Shown: positions 17,453 to 26,587, numbered from the stretch's first letter. The stretch is DNA of 29,343 nt from Lachnospiraceae bacterium UBA5902 (GCA_002431865.1 DJEI01000090.1:1-29343), one strand, 5' to 3'. Made by a program: numbers and translations. The notes: a model not told the origin generated them from the sequence alone.

Positions 17453-18391
17453 TTACTGCTCTGCAAACAATGCAGTCGAAAGATATCTGTCACCAGAATC
17501 CGGAAGCAATGCAACAATTGTCTTTCCCTTGTTCTCTGGTCTTTTTGCAAGAATATCTGCTGCTTTCAATGCTGCACCAGAAGAAATACCAACCAGAACA
17601 CCCTCGGCTCTTGCAAAGGCTCTTCCCTCTTCAAACGCATCGTCGTTCTCGATTGTAATGATCTCATCATAAATCTTTGTATTGAGCACCTTCGGTACGA
17701 ATCCGGCTCCAATACCCTGAATCTTGTGGGATCCAGCATGACCGGTTGAGAGAACCGGACTTGCTGCAGGCTCTACTGCTACAATTTTAACATCTGGATT
17801 TTTTGACTTCAGATACTCTCCGACACCTGTCAATGTCCCACCTGTACCAACACCAGCTACGAAGATATCTACCTTGCCCTCTGTCTGCTCCCAGATCTCT
17901 GGTCCGGTTGTCTTCTTGTGCATCTCAGAATTGGCTGGGTTATCAAACTGTCCAAGAATGATTGCGCCTGGAATAGACTCCTTCAATTCCTCCGCCTTTG
18001 CGATGGCTCCCTTCATTCCCTTAGAACCATCTGTCAGTACAAGCTCTGCGCCATATGCCTTCAGAAGATTTCTACGCTCTACACTCATGGTCTCTGGCAG
18101 TGTCAGGATTGCGCGATAGCCCTTTGCTGTTGCAACAGCTGCAATACCGATACCTGTATTTCCAGACGTTGGCTCGATGATTGTTGCGCCCGGCTTCAGC
18201 TTGCCCTTTTCCTCAGCGTCCTCGATCATAGCAAGTGCAATACGATCCTTTACAGAACCTGATGGATTCAGGTACTCCAGCTTTACATACAGATTTGCAT
18301 CTGTCACACCTGCCTTCTTCGCATAACGGTCTGCCTGAAGCAATGGTGTATTACCAATCAATTCCAACGCACTTTTAATTACTTTACTCAT
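17453..18391 (-). CDS. cysK: Cysteine synthase A (O-acetylserine sulfhydrylase)
   Basis: This 312-residue PLP enzyme makes cysteine from O-acetylserine and sulfide. The PLP lysine K48 lies in NPSGSVKDR, the substrate loop is TSGNTG (75-80), the phosphate loop is [12 protein letters not shown], and the PLP ring-binding serine lies in GISSGAA. Length and motifs are those of CysK rather than CysM, though sulfur-donor preference is not provable here. A strong promoter and a palindrome lie upstream, and an Rrf2 regulator gene follows 133 bases downstream. No terminator is visible between them, so some read-through is likely. Confidence 0.95.
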   Translation of the reverse strand: MSKVIKSALELIGNTPLLQADRYAKKAGVTDANLYVKLEYLNPSGSVKDRIALAMIEDAEEKGKLKPGATIIEPTSGNTGIGIAAVATAKGYRAILTLPETMSVERRNLLKAYGAELVLTDGSKGMKGAIAKAEELKESIPGAIILGQFDNPANSEMHKKTTGPEIWEQTEGKVDIFVAGVGTGGTLTGVGEYLKSKNPDVKIVAVEPAASPVLSTGHAGSHKIQGIGAGFVPKVLNTKIYDEIITIENDDAFEEGRAFARAEGVLVGISSGAALKAADILAKRPENKGKTIVALLPDSGDRYLSTALFAEQ

Positions 18392-18447
18392 AATGTCTAC
18401 CTCCAGATTTTCTTATATTTTCTATCATTTTTCTATTTCCCTATATC

Positions 18448-18464
18448 CCTACTCGTTAAGTAGG
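18448..18464. promoter_or_regulatory. Palindrome downstream of the cysK promoter, candidate Rrf2 operator
   Basis: CCTACT-TAACG-AGTAGG (minus strand) is a perfect 6-bp inverted repeat with a 5-base centre, starting 10 bases after the cysK -10 box. The position is typical of a repressor site. The nearby Rrf2 regulator is the natural candidate to bind it, but that is inference. Confidence 0.5.
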
Positions 18465-18474
18465 ATTTGAATGT

Positions 18475-18502
18475 ATTATAACACGATAAAACCATTTGTC
18501 AA
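18475..18502 (-). promoter_or_regulatory. Promoter of cysK
   Basis: TTGACA (18497-18502) and TATAAT (18475-18480) are both perfect consensus boxes with a 16-base spacer. The -10 box lies about 83 bases before the cysK ATG. This is the best promoter in the window. Confidence 0.88.
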
Positions 18503-18521
18503 TCACTTTTTTGTTTTTTAT

Positions 18522-18552
18522 AAATAAAAAGAAACCGCACTTAAACGGTTTC
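18522..18552 (-). terminator. Intrinsic terminator over the methyltransferase stop codon
   Basis: GAAACCG pairs with CGGTTTC around an 8-base loop and is followed by TTTTTATTT on the minus strand. The TAA stop of the methyltransferase gene (18541-18543) lies in the loop, so the hairpin is formed partly from coding sequence. It separates that gene from cysK. Confidence 0.88.
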
Positions 18553-19362
18553 TCTTTTCGACAATTCCCAGAACGCCACTGCACTCGCAGCCGCCACATT
18601 CAGGGAATCCACGCCATGTGTCATCGGTATCTTCACCGTATAGTCACTGTGTGTGATCGTCTCCTGCCGCAAGCCTTCTCCTTCCGTTCCAAGGATTACA
18701 GCGAGCTTATCAAGCTTCGCAAACCGCGGATCACAGATCTCACATGAATCATTCCTGAGTGCCATTGCTACACACGGAAATCCCAATGCATGCAATGCCT
18801 GCGCAGTATCTCCTTCTGTCTTCGGCAGATGTGTCCATGGAATCTGAAATACCGTACCCATACTGACCCGGATTGCTCTCCGGTACAGCGGATCTGCACA
18901 TCCATGTGTTAAAAACACTGCATCCATGCCAAGCGCCGCTGCAGACCGAAAGATTGCTCCGACATTCGTCGGGTTCATCACGTCTTCTAACACCGCAATC
19001 CGGTGCATATCCCGGCATAAGATATCCGCCTGTGGAAGCTCATTTCGCTCCATTGCACATAACATTCCACGTGTCAGTTTAAACCCGGTGATCTGTGTCA
19101 GTACATCAAACTTCGCAGTATAGACTGGAATCTCTCCACAAGCTTCAAGCAATCCCTGCTGTTTTGGTACCTCCGCTTCATCCATCAAGACAGAGATCGG
19201 ACAATATCCGGCAGCAAGTGCCCGCTCCACGACGATCGGGCTTTCCGCGATAAAGATGCCCGGTTTTGGCTCCCGGTAACGAAAAAGCTGCACCTCCGAA
19301 AGTCTGGCATAGATATCCAGACCTGCATCCTGTAAACTCTGTATAGAAATAAAATGTGGCAT
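18541..19362 (-). CDS. TrmH/SpoU family RNA 2'-O-methyltransferase
   Basis: The 273-residue protein has an N-terminal substrate-binding region and a C-terminal SPOUT knot domain with all three motifs: NPTNVGAIFRSAAALGM, ILGTEGEGL, and IPMTHGVDSLNVAAASAV. This family uses S-adenosylmethionine to methylate ribose in rRNA or tRNA; the exact target is not clear. The ATG at 19362 is preferred because AAAGGGG lies 10 bases upstream; a GTG two codons earlier is possible. It follows purL by 54 bases without a visible terminator, so it may share its transcript. Confidence 0.9.
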   Translation of the reverse strand: MPHFISIQSLQDAGLDIYARLSEVQLFRYREPKPGIFIAESPIVVERALAAGYCPISVLMDEAEVPKQQGLLEACGEIPVYTAKFDVLTQITGFKLTRGMLCAMERNELPQADILCRDMHRIAVLEDVMNPTNVGAIFRSAAALGMDAVFLTHGCADPLYRRAIRVSMGTVFQIPWTHLPKTEGDTAQALHALGFPCVAMALRNDSCEICDPRFAKLDKLAVILGTEGEGLRQETITHSDYTVKIPMTHGVDSLNVAAASAVAFWELSKRETV

Positions 19363-19416
19363 GCACACACATCCCCTTTCCGTGACATGTGTCCATGCCG
19401 TAATCTTAACCTTTAT

Positions 19417-22400
19417 TTATGAGAAATATGCAACACCGGACTCAAATATCTTCTGATCCTGATCTCCGTAGATATTTACTGCCACTGCTGTTCCCTTACG
19501 TTCAGAGTGAGCCATCTTACCAAGTACACGGCCATCCGGACTTGTGATACCCTCGATTGCGTAGTAAGAACCATTGACATTATAATACTCATCCATTGTT
19601 GGATTGCCATCCATATCAACATACTGGGTTGCAACCTGTCCATTTGCAAAGAGTTTCTCTGTCCATTCCTTGCTTGCAACAAAACGTCCCTCACCATGTG
19701 AGATTGGCACGGTATACACACCGCCAAGCTTTGCCTTCTGCAGCCATGGGCTCTTGTTTGTAACAACCTTTGTGTAAACCATCTTGGACTGATGACGACC
19801 GATGCTGTTGATTGTCAGTGTCGGTGAATCATCCTCCTGTGGACGGATCTCGCCATAAGGAACAAGTCCGAGCTTGATGAGCGCCTGGAATCCGTTACAG
19901 ATACCAAGTGCCAGTCCGTCACGCTCATTCAGAAGCTTCATAACCTCATCTGCAATCTTTTCATTTCGGAATGCAGTTGCGATGAACTTACCAGAACCAT
20001 CCGGCTCATCGCCAGCGGAGAAACCGCCTGGGAACATGATAATCTGGCTTTCGCTGATTGCCTTTGTAAATGCATCTACAGAATCACGGATACCCTGTGC
20101 ATCCAGATTGCGGAATACAATTGTCTGTACCTCAGCACCTGCATTTTCAAATGCCTTGGCTGAATCGTACTCGCAGTTTGTTCCAGGGAATACAGGAATA
20201 AATACCTTTGGTTTTGCTACTTTATTCTTTGCTACATAGATAGAACCGGCATCGTACAGTCCTGTGCTTACCTTTCCATCTACGATCTTTAATGTATCGT
20301 TGATCTTGTCATTCTGCTCTACGCCAGACTCTGTTGGGAATACCTTCTCAAGCTTCTTTGTCCATGCATCTAATGCTTCATCCATTGTGATCACAGTATC
20401 ACCATATACGAACTCAGGCGCATCCTGTACTTCACCGATGACTGTACATGGAATGCCAAGCTCTGTCACATTGTCCTTCTCGACTTCGAGAATGATAGAA
20501 CCATATTTCTTCTCTGTGAGATCATCTGCATCAACAGTCTTCGCAAGCTTCACACCGAGCTTGTTACCAAATGCCATCTTTGAGATTGCCTCGATCATAC
20601 CGCCGAAGCCAATTGCATAAGCAGATACAACCTTGCCCTCTGTGATTGCCTGATGCAGCTTCTCGTATTTATCCATTGCATCCTGATAATCCGGCTTATC
20701 GTAAGCATCGCGCTTGATATCGAAGCATACAAGCTGGTTGCCTGCCTTCTTCAATTCCGGTGTTACCACATCCTGATAGCTTGCCACATCGACTGCGAAA
20801 CTGACCAGAGTTGGTGGAACATCAATATCATTGAAGGAACCGGACATAGAATCCTTACCTCCGATAGAAGGAAGTCCAAGCCCCATCTGTACATCATAAG
20901 CGCCAAGTAGTGCGGAAAGCGGCAGACCCCAACGATATGGATCCGTGCCAAGTCTCTCGAAATACTCCTGGAACGTCAGTCTTACCTTGCTTACATCACC
21001 ACCAGCAGCAGCGATCTTTGCAACAGAAGTCAGTACCGCATAGATAGCTCCGTGGTATGGGCTCCAGCTTGACAGATATGGATCAAAACCGTAGCTCATC
21101 ATCGTAACCGTATCAGTCTTCCCCTTCAGTAACGGAAGCTTTGCGATCATCGTCTGTATCTCGGAAAGCTGATACTTACCACCATATGGCATTGTAACCG
21201 TACCTGCACCGATTGATGAATCGAACATCTCCACAAGTCCCTTCTGGGAAGCGACATTCAGATCAGAAAGTGTATCTAACCAGAGTTTCTTCACATCAGA
21301 AGCATCCTTCTTCTCATCGAAATATTTAGTAGTCGCATCTGGCATAGCAACCTTAACATCCGTCTCCTGATGTGCACCGTTTGTATCAAGGAATGCACGG
21401 GACAGATTGACGATTTCCCTGCCTCTCCATGAAAGTACCAGACGCTTCTCCTCTGTTACAACAGCAACTACAACAGCCTCCAGGTTTTCCTCAGCCACAT
21501 ACTGCATCATCTTGTCGACATCCTTGGGATCAACAACAACTGCCATACGCTCCTGTGACTCAGAAATTGCAAGTTCTGTACCATCAAGACCTGCATATTT
21601 CTTTGGAACCTTATCAAGGTCGATCTGCAAACCATCGGCAAGCTCACCGATTGCAACAGACACACCACCGGCACCGAAGTCGTTACATTTCTTGATGAGG
21701 CTAGCAACCTCTTCCCGGCGGAACAGGCGCTGAATCTTACGCTCGGTTGGTGCATTACCCTTCTGTACCTCAGCACCACATGTCTCGATGGAGCTTTCGG
21801 TATGTGCCTTGGAAGAACCAGTTGCTCCACCACAACCATCACGTCCGGTACGTCCACCGAGCAGGATGATGATATCGCCTGGATCAGAATTCAGACGTTT
21901 GACACATCTTCTTGGAGCAGCACCCATAACGGCACCAATCTCCATACGCTTTGCCACGTAATTTGGATGATATATTTCCTTTACAAGTCCGGTTGCAAGA
22001 CCAATCTGGTTACCATAAGAACTATATCCCTCGGCTGCTGTTCTGACAATCTTTCTCTGCGGGAGCTTACCATGCATCGTATCCTTCAAAGATACAGTTG
22101 GATCTGCAGCTCCTGTCACACGCATTGCCTGATATACATAGGAACGTCCTGACAACGGATCACGGATTGCACCACCCAGACAGGTTGCAGCACCACCAAA
22201 TGGCTCAATCTCAGTTGGATGGTTGTGTGTCTCGTTCTTAAAGCTTACCAGCCACTCTTCTTCGACTCCATCAACCTTAACCGGAACAACGATGGAGCAT
22301 GCATTGATCTCGTCTGACTCTTCCTGATCATCCAGCTTACCAGCTTTCTTCAGTTCCTTCATTGCCATGAGGGCGATATCCATCAGGCAGACAAACTTGT

Positions 22401-23205
22401 CGTCTCTGCCCTTATACATCTCCTTTGTTGCACCAACATAGCGATCGTATGTCTCAGCAATCACATCCTTGTAATAGCCATCGTCGAATGCAACATTTGT
22501 AAGCTCTGTTGAAAATGTTGTATGACGGCAATGGTCAGACCAGTATGTATCAAGCACACGAATCTCTGTCATAGATGGATCTCTGTGTTCTTCGTTCTTG
22601 AAATAGTTCTGTATATGCTCAAAATCCTTGATTGTCATAGCAAGTCCGAGGGAATCATACAGTGCCTTTAATTCTGCCTCCTGCATATCCTTGAAGCCAT
22701 CGAAGATCTTCACATCTGCAGGTTCCTCGAATTTTGTAACCAAAGTCTCCGGCTTTGTCTCATCTGTGATACGGGAATCCACCGGGTTTACAACGTACTC
22801 CCGGATTGTCTGCATCTGCTCTTCTGTCACATCACCCTCTATCACATAGGTTGTAGCTGTCTTGATGACCGGTGTCTCCTCCTCGTTCAGAAGCTTGACA
22901 CACTGTTCTGCAGAATCTGCACGCTGATCGAACTGTCCCGGAAGATATTCCTGTGAGAAGCACTGTTCCTTCTCATTCATTGGAAATGATTCCTCATATA
23001 CGACATCGATTGGTGGCTCTGAGAAGATCGTAACCTTCGCCTTGTTGTAAGTATCCTCTGATACACCTTCCATGTCATACCGTGTCAGGACACGGACATT
23101 GTCAGCTTTGATTCCAAGATAATCCTTGAACTGCTTCTTTAAGTCCTTTGCCTTAACCGCATAAGCATCTTTCTTTTCTACATAGATTCGTCTAACCTTG
23201 CTCAT
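19417..23205 (-). CDS. purL: Phosphoribosylformylglycinamidine synthase, single-chain PurL
   Basis: At 1262 residues this is the fused form of FGAM synthase, which converts FGAR, glutamine and ATP to FGAM in de novo purine synthesis. The N-terminal PurS-like part is followed by the synthase core with FKNETHNHPTEIEPFGGAA and GGKDSMSGSF. A C-terminal class I glutamine amidotransferase begins near FIPVFPGTNCEYDSA, with the nucleophile cysteine in LGICNGFQAL and the histidine-glutamate pair in SHGEGRF. Many Firmicutes split this into purS, purQ and purL; the fused form also occurs in Clostridia. No other purine gene is in the window. AGGAGG precedes the ATG and the upstream gene ends only 38 bases away. 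Confidence 0.97.
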   Translation of the reverse strand: MSKVRRIYVEKKDAYAVKAKDLKKQFKDYLGIKADNVRVLTRYDMEGVSEDTYNKAKVTIFSEPPIDVVYEESFPMNEKEQCFSQEYLPGQFDQRADSAEQCVKLLNEEETPVIKTATTYVIEGDVTEEQMQTIREYVVNPVDSRITDETKPETLVTKFEEPADVKIFDGFKDMQEAELKALYDSLGLAMTIKDFEHIQNYFKNEEHRDPSMTEIRVLDTYWSDHCRHTTFSTELTNVAFDDGYYKDVIAETYDRYVGATKEMYKGRDDKFVCLMDIALMAMKELKKAGKLDDQEESDEINACSIVVPVKVDGVEEEWLVSFKNETHNHPTEIEPFGGAATCLGGAIRDPLSGRSYVYQAMRVTGAADPTVSLKDTMHGKLPQRKIVRTAAEGYSSYGNQIGLATGLVKEIYHPNYVAKRMEIGAVMGAAPRRCVKRLNSDPGDIIILLGGRTGRDGCGGATGSSKAHTESSIETCGAEVQKGNAPTERKIQRLFRREEVASLIKKCNDFGAGGVSVAIGELADGLQIDLDKVPKKYAGLDGTELAISESQERMAVVVDPKDVDKMMQYVAEENLEAVVVAVVTEEKRLVLSWRGREIVNLSRAFLDTNGAHQETDVKVAMPDATTKYFDEKKDASDVKKLWLDTLSDLNVASQKGLVEMFDSSIGAGTVTMPYGGKYQLSEIQTMIAKLPLLKGKTDTVTMMSYGFDPYLSSWSPYHGAIYAVLTSVAKIAAAGGDVSKVRLTFQEYFERLGTDPYRWGLPLSALLGAYDVQMGLGLPSIGGKDSMSGSFNDIDVPPTLVSFAVDVASYQDVVTPELKKAGNQLVCFDIKRDAYDKPDYQDAMDKYEKLHQAITEGKVVSAYAIGFGGMIEAISKMAFGNKLGVKLAKTVDADDLTEKKYGSIILEVEKDNVTELGIPCTVIGEVQDAPEFVYGDTVITMDEALDAWTKKLEKVFPTESGVEQNDKINDTLKIVDGKVSTGLYDAGSIYVAKNKVAKPKVFIPVFPGTNCEYDSAKAFENAGAEVQTIVFRNLDAQGIRDSVDAFTKAISESQIIMFPGGFSAGDEPDGSGKFIATAFRNEKIADEVMKLLNERDGLALGICNGFQALIKLGLVPYGEIRPQEDDSPTLTINSIGRHQSKMVYTKVVTNKSPWLQKAKLGGVYTVPISHGEGRFVASKEWTEKLFANGQVATQYVDMDGNPTMDEYYNVNGSYYAIEGITSPDGRVLGKMAHSERKGTAVAVNIYGDQDQKIFESGVAYFS

Positions 23206-23243
23206 GACTTTCCTCCTGAATTTTGTAATTTACTTTCTGCACG

Positions 23244-24179
23244 TTACTGGTGCATACGTCTTACAAGTTTGTATATTACCACATTTTGGAACACGAGTGG
23301 AGAATTTTGTACAAAAAATACAATTCCATCCGTCGGTGCCAAAACCTCAGCCTTAATATTACCATCCATCGGGTTAATAATTTCCGCAAGCACCTGCCCG
23401 CGTTTAACCTCCTGATTTACCCCGACGATACAACGGAAAAATCCCGCCTCATCGGCACGCACCGACACGAGATCTTTCTCTTTTAATGTCGTTGAGATAT
23501 ATCCTCCATGGCTCTCATAGCGGATAATTCCCATTCGTGTCAGGAACCGGAGTACTGCACTGACTGCCATCTTCGCACTCTCGCCATCCAATGTATCTGT
23601 GGTCGCAGAATAAACCGAAAATGCCTGTGTACCCATTTTCTGCCAGTTGTAATTAAGTGTCGCTGTATCAAACGAACGCGTATCGCCCGTTAATACATAC
23701 GGCATTCCGAACAGATTCGCCAGACTGGTACTCTCCGTACCTGTTTCCATCATCCGCACATGCGGGATCGAGATGCCCTGCAGATAAAAGCTTGCAAACT
23801 GGATACCGTATGTATAATCCTTGACGCGATCCATCAGCGTCGCCGCAATCCGGCTTGTCGCAGTACCCTCAATATTTCCCGGGAACGAACGGTTGATATC
23901 CGAATCATCCGAGATCCATTTTTTCTTTTCTGCATTCATTGAACTGTAATTGAGTGTCGGGATCAGCAGGATTTCCTTTCCGGCTACCACATCCCCCTGT
24001 GCTTCGATCTCTGCCAGTCTCTGTGCCAGAAGCGAGCACATATATAACTGCTGGTATTCATTTCCTCGCATAGAGCCAACAATACATGCCGCCTTATCTC
24101 CGCGTCCATATGAATATCCATGAATGTTAAATTCTCCGCGAAACGCTGTGTTCATGGAGAAGATAATTTCTTTATTCAT
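23244..24179 (-). CDS. AstE/AspA-family protein, probable pseudoenzyme
   Basis: The ATG at 24179 has GGAGG 8 bases upstream and overlaps the preceding paralogue by eight bases; a longer frame from 24239 lacks such a site. The 311-residue product has the succinylglutamate desuccinylase/aspartoacylase fold of zinc carboxypeptidase type. The motif normally written H-G-N-E reads R38-G-N-E41, the segment normally D-L-H-A reads G-I-Q127-F-A, and no glutamate is found where the catalytic one is expected. The arginine motif DINRSFPG (94-101) is kept. The C-terminal part (from about 236) is a beta-barrel of biotinyl-like type (VSVRADEAGFF, APTDGIVFFV). Catalysis by the usual mechanism is unlikely. The function is unknown; it is probably a partner of the neighbouring paralogue. 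Confidence 0.8.
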   Translation of the reverse strand: MNKEIIFSMNTAFRGEFNIHGYSYGRGDKAACIVGSMRGNEYQQLYMCSLLAQRLAEIEAQGDVVAGKEILLIPTLNYSSMNAEKKKWISDDSDINRSFPGNIEGTATSRIAATLMDRVKDYTYGIQFASFYLQGISIPHVRMMETGTESTSLANLFGMPYVLTGDTRSFDTATLNYNWQKMGTQAFSVYSATTDTLDGESAKMAVSAVLRFLTRMGIIRYESHGGYISTTLKEKDLVSVRADEAGFFRCIVGVNQEVKRGQVLAEIINPMDGNIKAEVLAPTDGIVFFVQNSPLVFQNVVIYKLVRRMHQ

Positions 24180-25113
24180 AGGCGTTTCCTCCCACGATTC
24201 TTGCAAGCAGGGAACCTTCCTCAATAACCGGATAATCACGCAGGGAACAGATCATGCCATCTCCTGTGGCATACACAACCTCTTCCACGGATCCGGTAAT
24301 CACATTGACAACCGTTCCAAGCTCGTCCCCTTTTTTCACCTGTGCAAATAACTGTACTCCCGGAATAAAGATGCCACTGCTCTCTGCATTAATATACCGG
24401 ATATCCTTATCATTTGTGATCGGAACCTTCTTTGGGGTCACAGTGTTTCCCTTCCAGATTCCCATCTCCTTCATCAGTGCAAACAATCCATCCACGATCG
24501 CATTGCAATACTGCTGATTGATCCGGTATGCTACACCCGACTCGATCACAACCGAACGCACACCAACTTCATTTAAGGAATACGCAAGACTTCCGTTTAA
24601 TACAGAATTACTTGGATGAATCCAGATCATGTCAACATTCAGGCACTTGGCGATTGGCATCAGGTCATCTATGCGGTCATCGTTCATACGCACCTGAGGT
24701 ACTTCATGTACATACAGGTTACTTGCATGCAGATCAATACACACATCCGCACCCTTGATATCATCGAAAATGCAGGACGCCGTATATTCCCCCAATGCAC
24801 CTAACTTTGATCCCGGAAATATGGAATTCATATCAATACCAGAACCCGGAATCTCTCTTGTTTTCGAATCCAGTCCCATCGGATTTAATGCCGGATATAC
24901 ATCTACGATTCCGGTCAGATTTTCATATTTCAGCTTAATCCGGCGAATTACCTCATAGCAGATATACTGTCCCTGCAGCTCATCCCCGTACAATCCGGAT
25001 ACGATACAGATCCTCTTTTCTTCTCCCGTAGGAAAATCCGGTGCAAGGTGATTTTTCTTCACCTTCAGTTCTTCTTCCACCATCAGATCTACGGATACAA
25101 CTGTTTCTATCAT
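24172..25113 (-). CDS. AstE/AspA-family M14-like protein
   Basis: This 313-residue protein shares fold and layout with the downstream paralogue. The first zinc motif reads Y42-G-D-E45 in place of H-G-x-E. The second ligand is intact as H129 in CIDLHAS, and a possible catalytic glutamate E191 lies in VVIESG. The usual N-R arginine is replaced (DMNS at 94-97), although R86 lies nearby. A C-terminal beta-barrel resembles that of the paralogue (SSGIFIPGVQLFAQVKKGD). The substrate is not known; removal of an acyl group from an amino acid or peptide is only the family expectation. A GGAG site lies 10 bases before the ATG. A large inverted repeat lies upstream. Confidence 0.82.
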   Translation of the reverse strand: MIETVVSVDLMVEEELKVKKNHLAPDFPTGEEKRICIVSGLYGDELQGQYICYEVIRRIKLKYENLTGIVDVYPALNPMGLDSKTREIPGSGIDMNSIFPGSKLGALGEYTASCIFDDIKGADVCIDLHASNLYVHEVPQVRMNDDRIDDLMPIAKCLNVDMIWIHPSNSVLNGSLAYSLNEVGVRSVVIESGVAYRINQQYCNAIVDGLFALMKEMGIWKGNTVTPKKVPITNDKDIRYINAESSGIFIPGVQLFAQVKKGDELGTVVNVITGSVEEVVYATGDGMICSLRDYPVIEEGSLLARIVGGNAYE

Positions 25114-25149
25114 TCTATAACAACTCCATTAACTTGATTCAAACAATAC

Positions 25150-25188
25150 AAATGGTCATATATACGTATCGGGTATATACGACCATTT
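25150..25188. terminator. 16-bp inverted repeat, terminator or operator
   Basis: Arms 25150-25165 and 25173-25188 match at 15 of 16 positions around a 7-base centre. In the minus direction the stem is followed by a T-rich but broken stretch (TTTGTATTGTTTG), so it may end the cheX-cheY transcript with partial read-through. The symmetry would also suit a regulator of the AstE-like pair. I found no clear promoter in this 95-base gap. Confidence 0.5.
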
Positions 25189-25208
25189 CATACTTGTTTC
25201 TATTTTAT

Positions 25209-25571
25209 TTAACCTTCGAGTACGGTCTTTAATACGTTCTTGATCGTCTCTACATCAAATGGCTTTGCAATAAACTCTGCGGCGCCACTCTGTACTGCCT
25301 CTAACATATTATGCTGCTGACCGGCTGCAGATACCATAACAACCTTTGCGTCCGGGAAATCAGCCTTGATTTTCTTCAGGCTGTCAACACCAGACATCAC
25401 TGGCATTGTAATATCCATGGTTACTAGATCTGGCTTGTTCTGTGCGTACATATCATAGCCTTCCTGTCCATTTTTTGCCTCACCAACAACTACATATCCG
25501 TTTGCTTCCAAAAGTCCTCTTAAGATTTTACGGGATGTTCTGGAATCATCTACAATCAATATATTTGCCAT
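25209..25571 (-). CDS. CheY-like single-domain response regulator
   Basis: The 120-residue receiver has all required residues: the acidic pair D8/D9, phosphoacceptor D53 in TMDITMP, S81 and K103 in AKPF. No output domain is attached, so it should act by protein contact, for example on a flagellar switch or another kinase pathway. The ATG at 25571 is preferred; a TTG two codons earlier is closer to the AAGGAG site. It follows the CheX-type gene by 39 bases and is likely cotranscribed. This suggests that the CheX-like protein dephosphorylates this receiver. No cognate kinase is in the window. Confidence 0.92.
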   Translation of the reverse strand: MANILIVDDSRTSRKILRGLLEANGYVVVGEAKNGQEGYDMYAQNKPDLVTMDITMPVMSGVDSLKKIKADFPDAKVVMVSAAGQQHNMLEAVQSGAAEFIAKPFDVETIKNVLKTVLEG

Positions 25572-25610
25572 GATCAATCATTCTCCTTATTTATCTTATT
25601 CTTTCCTGTA

Positions 25611-26501
25611 TCAGCTGATATTCCACTTTGTTTCCATACAGATCACAATGTCTGCACGCTCCCCATGCACATAACATGGAAGCAGGAACATCATGCCATC
25701 TGAACTAATGGTTGTGATATCAGTATACATTTCCGGCGGAAGCATATCAATATGCACTCCTTCGAGAGATTCCTTCGAAGCAAACAATCCGTTACACACA
25801 TTAATAAACTCACAGACTGCATCAAGACTGTCCTCATCGATCGTTTCGAACTCTTCCTTTGCAAACTCGGTTGCAATCGGCTTCGTTCCGACATTACAGA
25901 TACCGATAAACAAATTATAATCGCCGGTAAAGCACTGGCTGGCAATGTATTTGCTTGTATATGTATGAATTCGCTCAATCCGTTCAAAACGAATCTTGTT
26001 GTCAACAAAGCGAACCATATTTCTGGCGAGCAATGCAAGATAATCCTTCACGGCTGCCGGAACCTGATTATCCTTTAAGAATATCTGAATAATCTTGTCA
26101 ATATCCGAACTCTTCAACGCATCGATTTCAAGTGCTGTATATCGCTCTGACTTTTTATAATGATTAAGATACTTCTGAATGTCCTCCAAAGTAAGCAGCT
26201 TGCGCTCTACAAGTGCCTGTACGAATAAAAGATAGGAATCACCCTGTTTTTTCAGAAGCTTTCCAACCTGCTCATCTGTCAGATACCCCTTCTCCACAGC
26301 AATATCTCCGAATCTGGCATCCTTCATCGCCTGCAGCTGATTGACTTCATCCGCCTGTTCCTTTGTCATAAGTCCTTCGCTGACTGCAAGCAATCCCATC
26401 TTCACACGTGCTGTACGACTCGCCTCTGCGATTTCCGTATATTGCTCATGCGTCAACACACCGATATCTTCGAGATATTTTCCAAAATAAACTCCAAACA
26501 T
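25611..26501 (-). CDS. CheX/CheC-type protein with four MshEN-like N-terminal repeats
   Basis: Residues 5-115 hold four helical repeats spaced by exactly 29 residues, beginning at F6, M35, F64 and F93, with the pattern [FM]-G-x6-G-x-[LM]-T-x-E-Q. Repeat three, R63 to Q86, fits the 24-residue MshEN motif (R-L-G ... G ... Q) best, and 24 plus a 5-residue spacer gives the same 29-residue period as MshEN c-di-GMP receptors. The C-terminal half (about 170-296) resembles CheC/CheX phosphatases, with D227-x3-E231-x2-N234 and prolines at 255-256. I infer a c-di-GMP-responsive CheY phosphatase; neither activity is demonstrated. A cheY-like gene follows, and a GGDEF-EAL gene is divergent. AAGGAGGGG precedes the ATG. 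Confidence 0.75.
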   Translation of the reverse strand: MFGVYFGKYLEDIGVLTHEQYTEIAEASRTARVKMGLLAVSEGLMTKEQADEVNQLQAMKDARFGDIAVEKGYLTDEQVGKLLKKQGDSYLLFVQALVERKLLTLEDIQKYLNHYKKSERYTALEIDALKSSDIDKIIQIFLKDNQVPAAVKDYLALLARNMVRFVDNKIRFERIERIHTYTSKYIASQCFTGDYNLFIGICNVGTKPIATEFAKEEFETIDEDSLDAVCEFINVCNGLFASKESLEGVHIDMLPPEMYTDITTISSDGMMFLLPCYVHGERADIVICMETKWNIS

Positions 26502-26558
26502 AACGCCCCTCCTTCATGTAACTCTTCTCTTCAGTCAAGAAATCATAGTTTATTGATT

Positions 26559-26587
26559 ATTATACACAATCTCCAGCCAAAAAGCAA
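26559..26587 (-). promoter_or_regulatory. Promoter of the cheX-like and cheY-like genes
   Basis: On the minus strand TTGCTT (26582-26587) and TATAAT (26559-26564) are 17 bases apart, 58 bases before the CheX-like start. It is back to back with the GGDEF-EAL gene promoter in the same 196-base gap. Confidence 0.65.

Noticed and set aside
19363..19416. Imperfect hairpin around the methyltransferase ribosome site
   Set aside because: CATG/ACACAT pairs with ATGTGT/CATG only with bulges and is too weak to claim regulation.
24180..24239. Upstream start for the second AstE-like gene at 24239
   Set aside because: It would overlap the previous gene by 68 bases without a ribosome site; the ATG at 24179 has GGAGG at ideal spacing.
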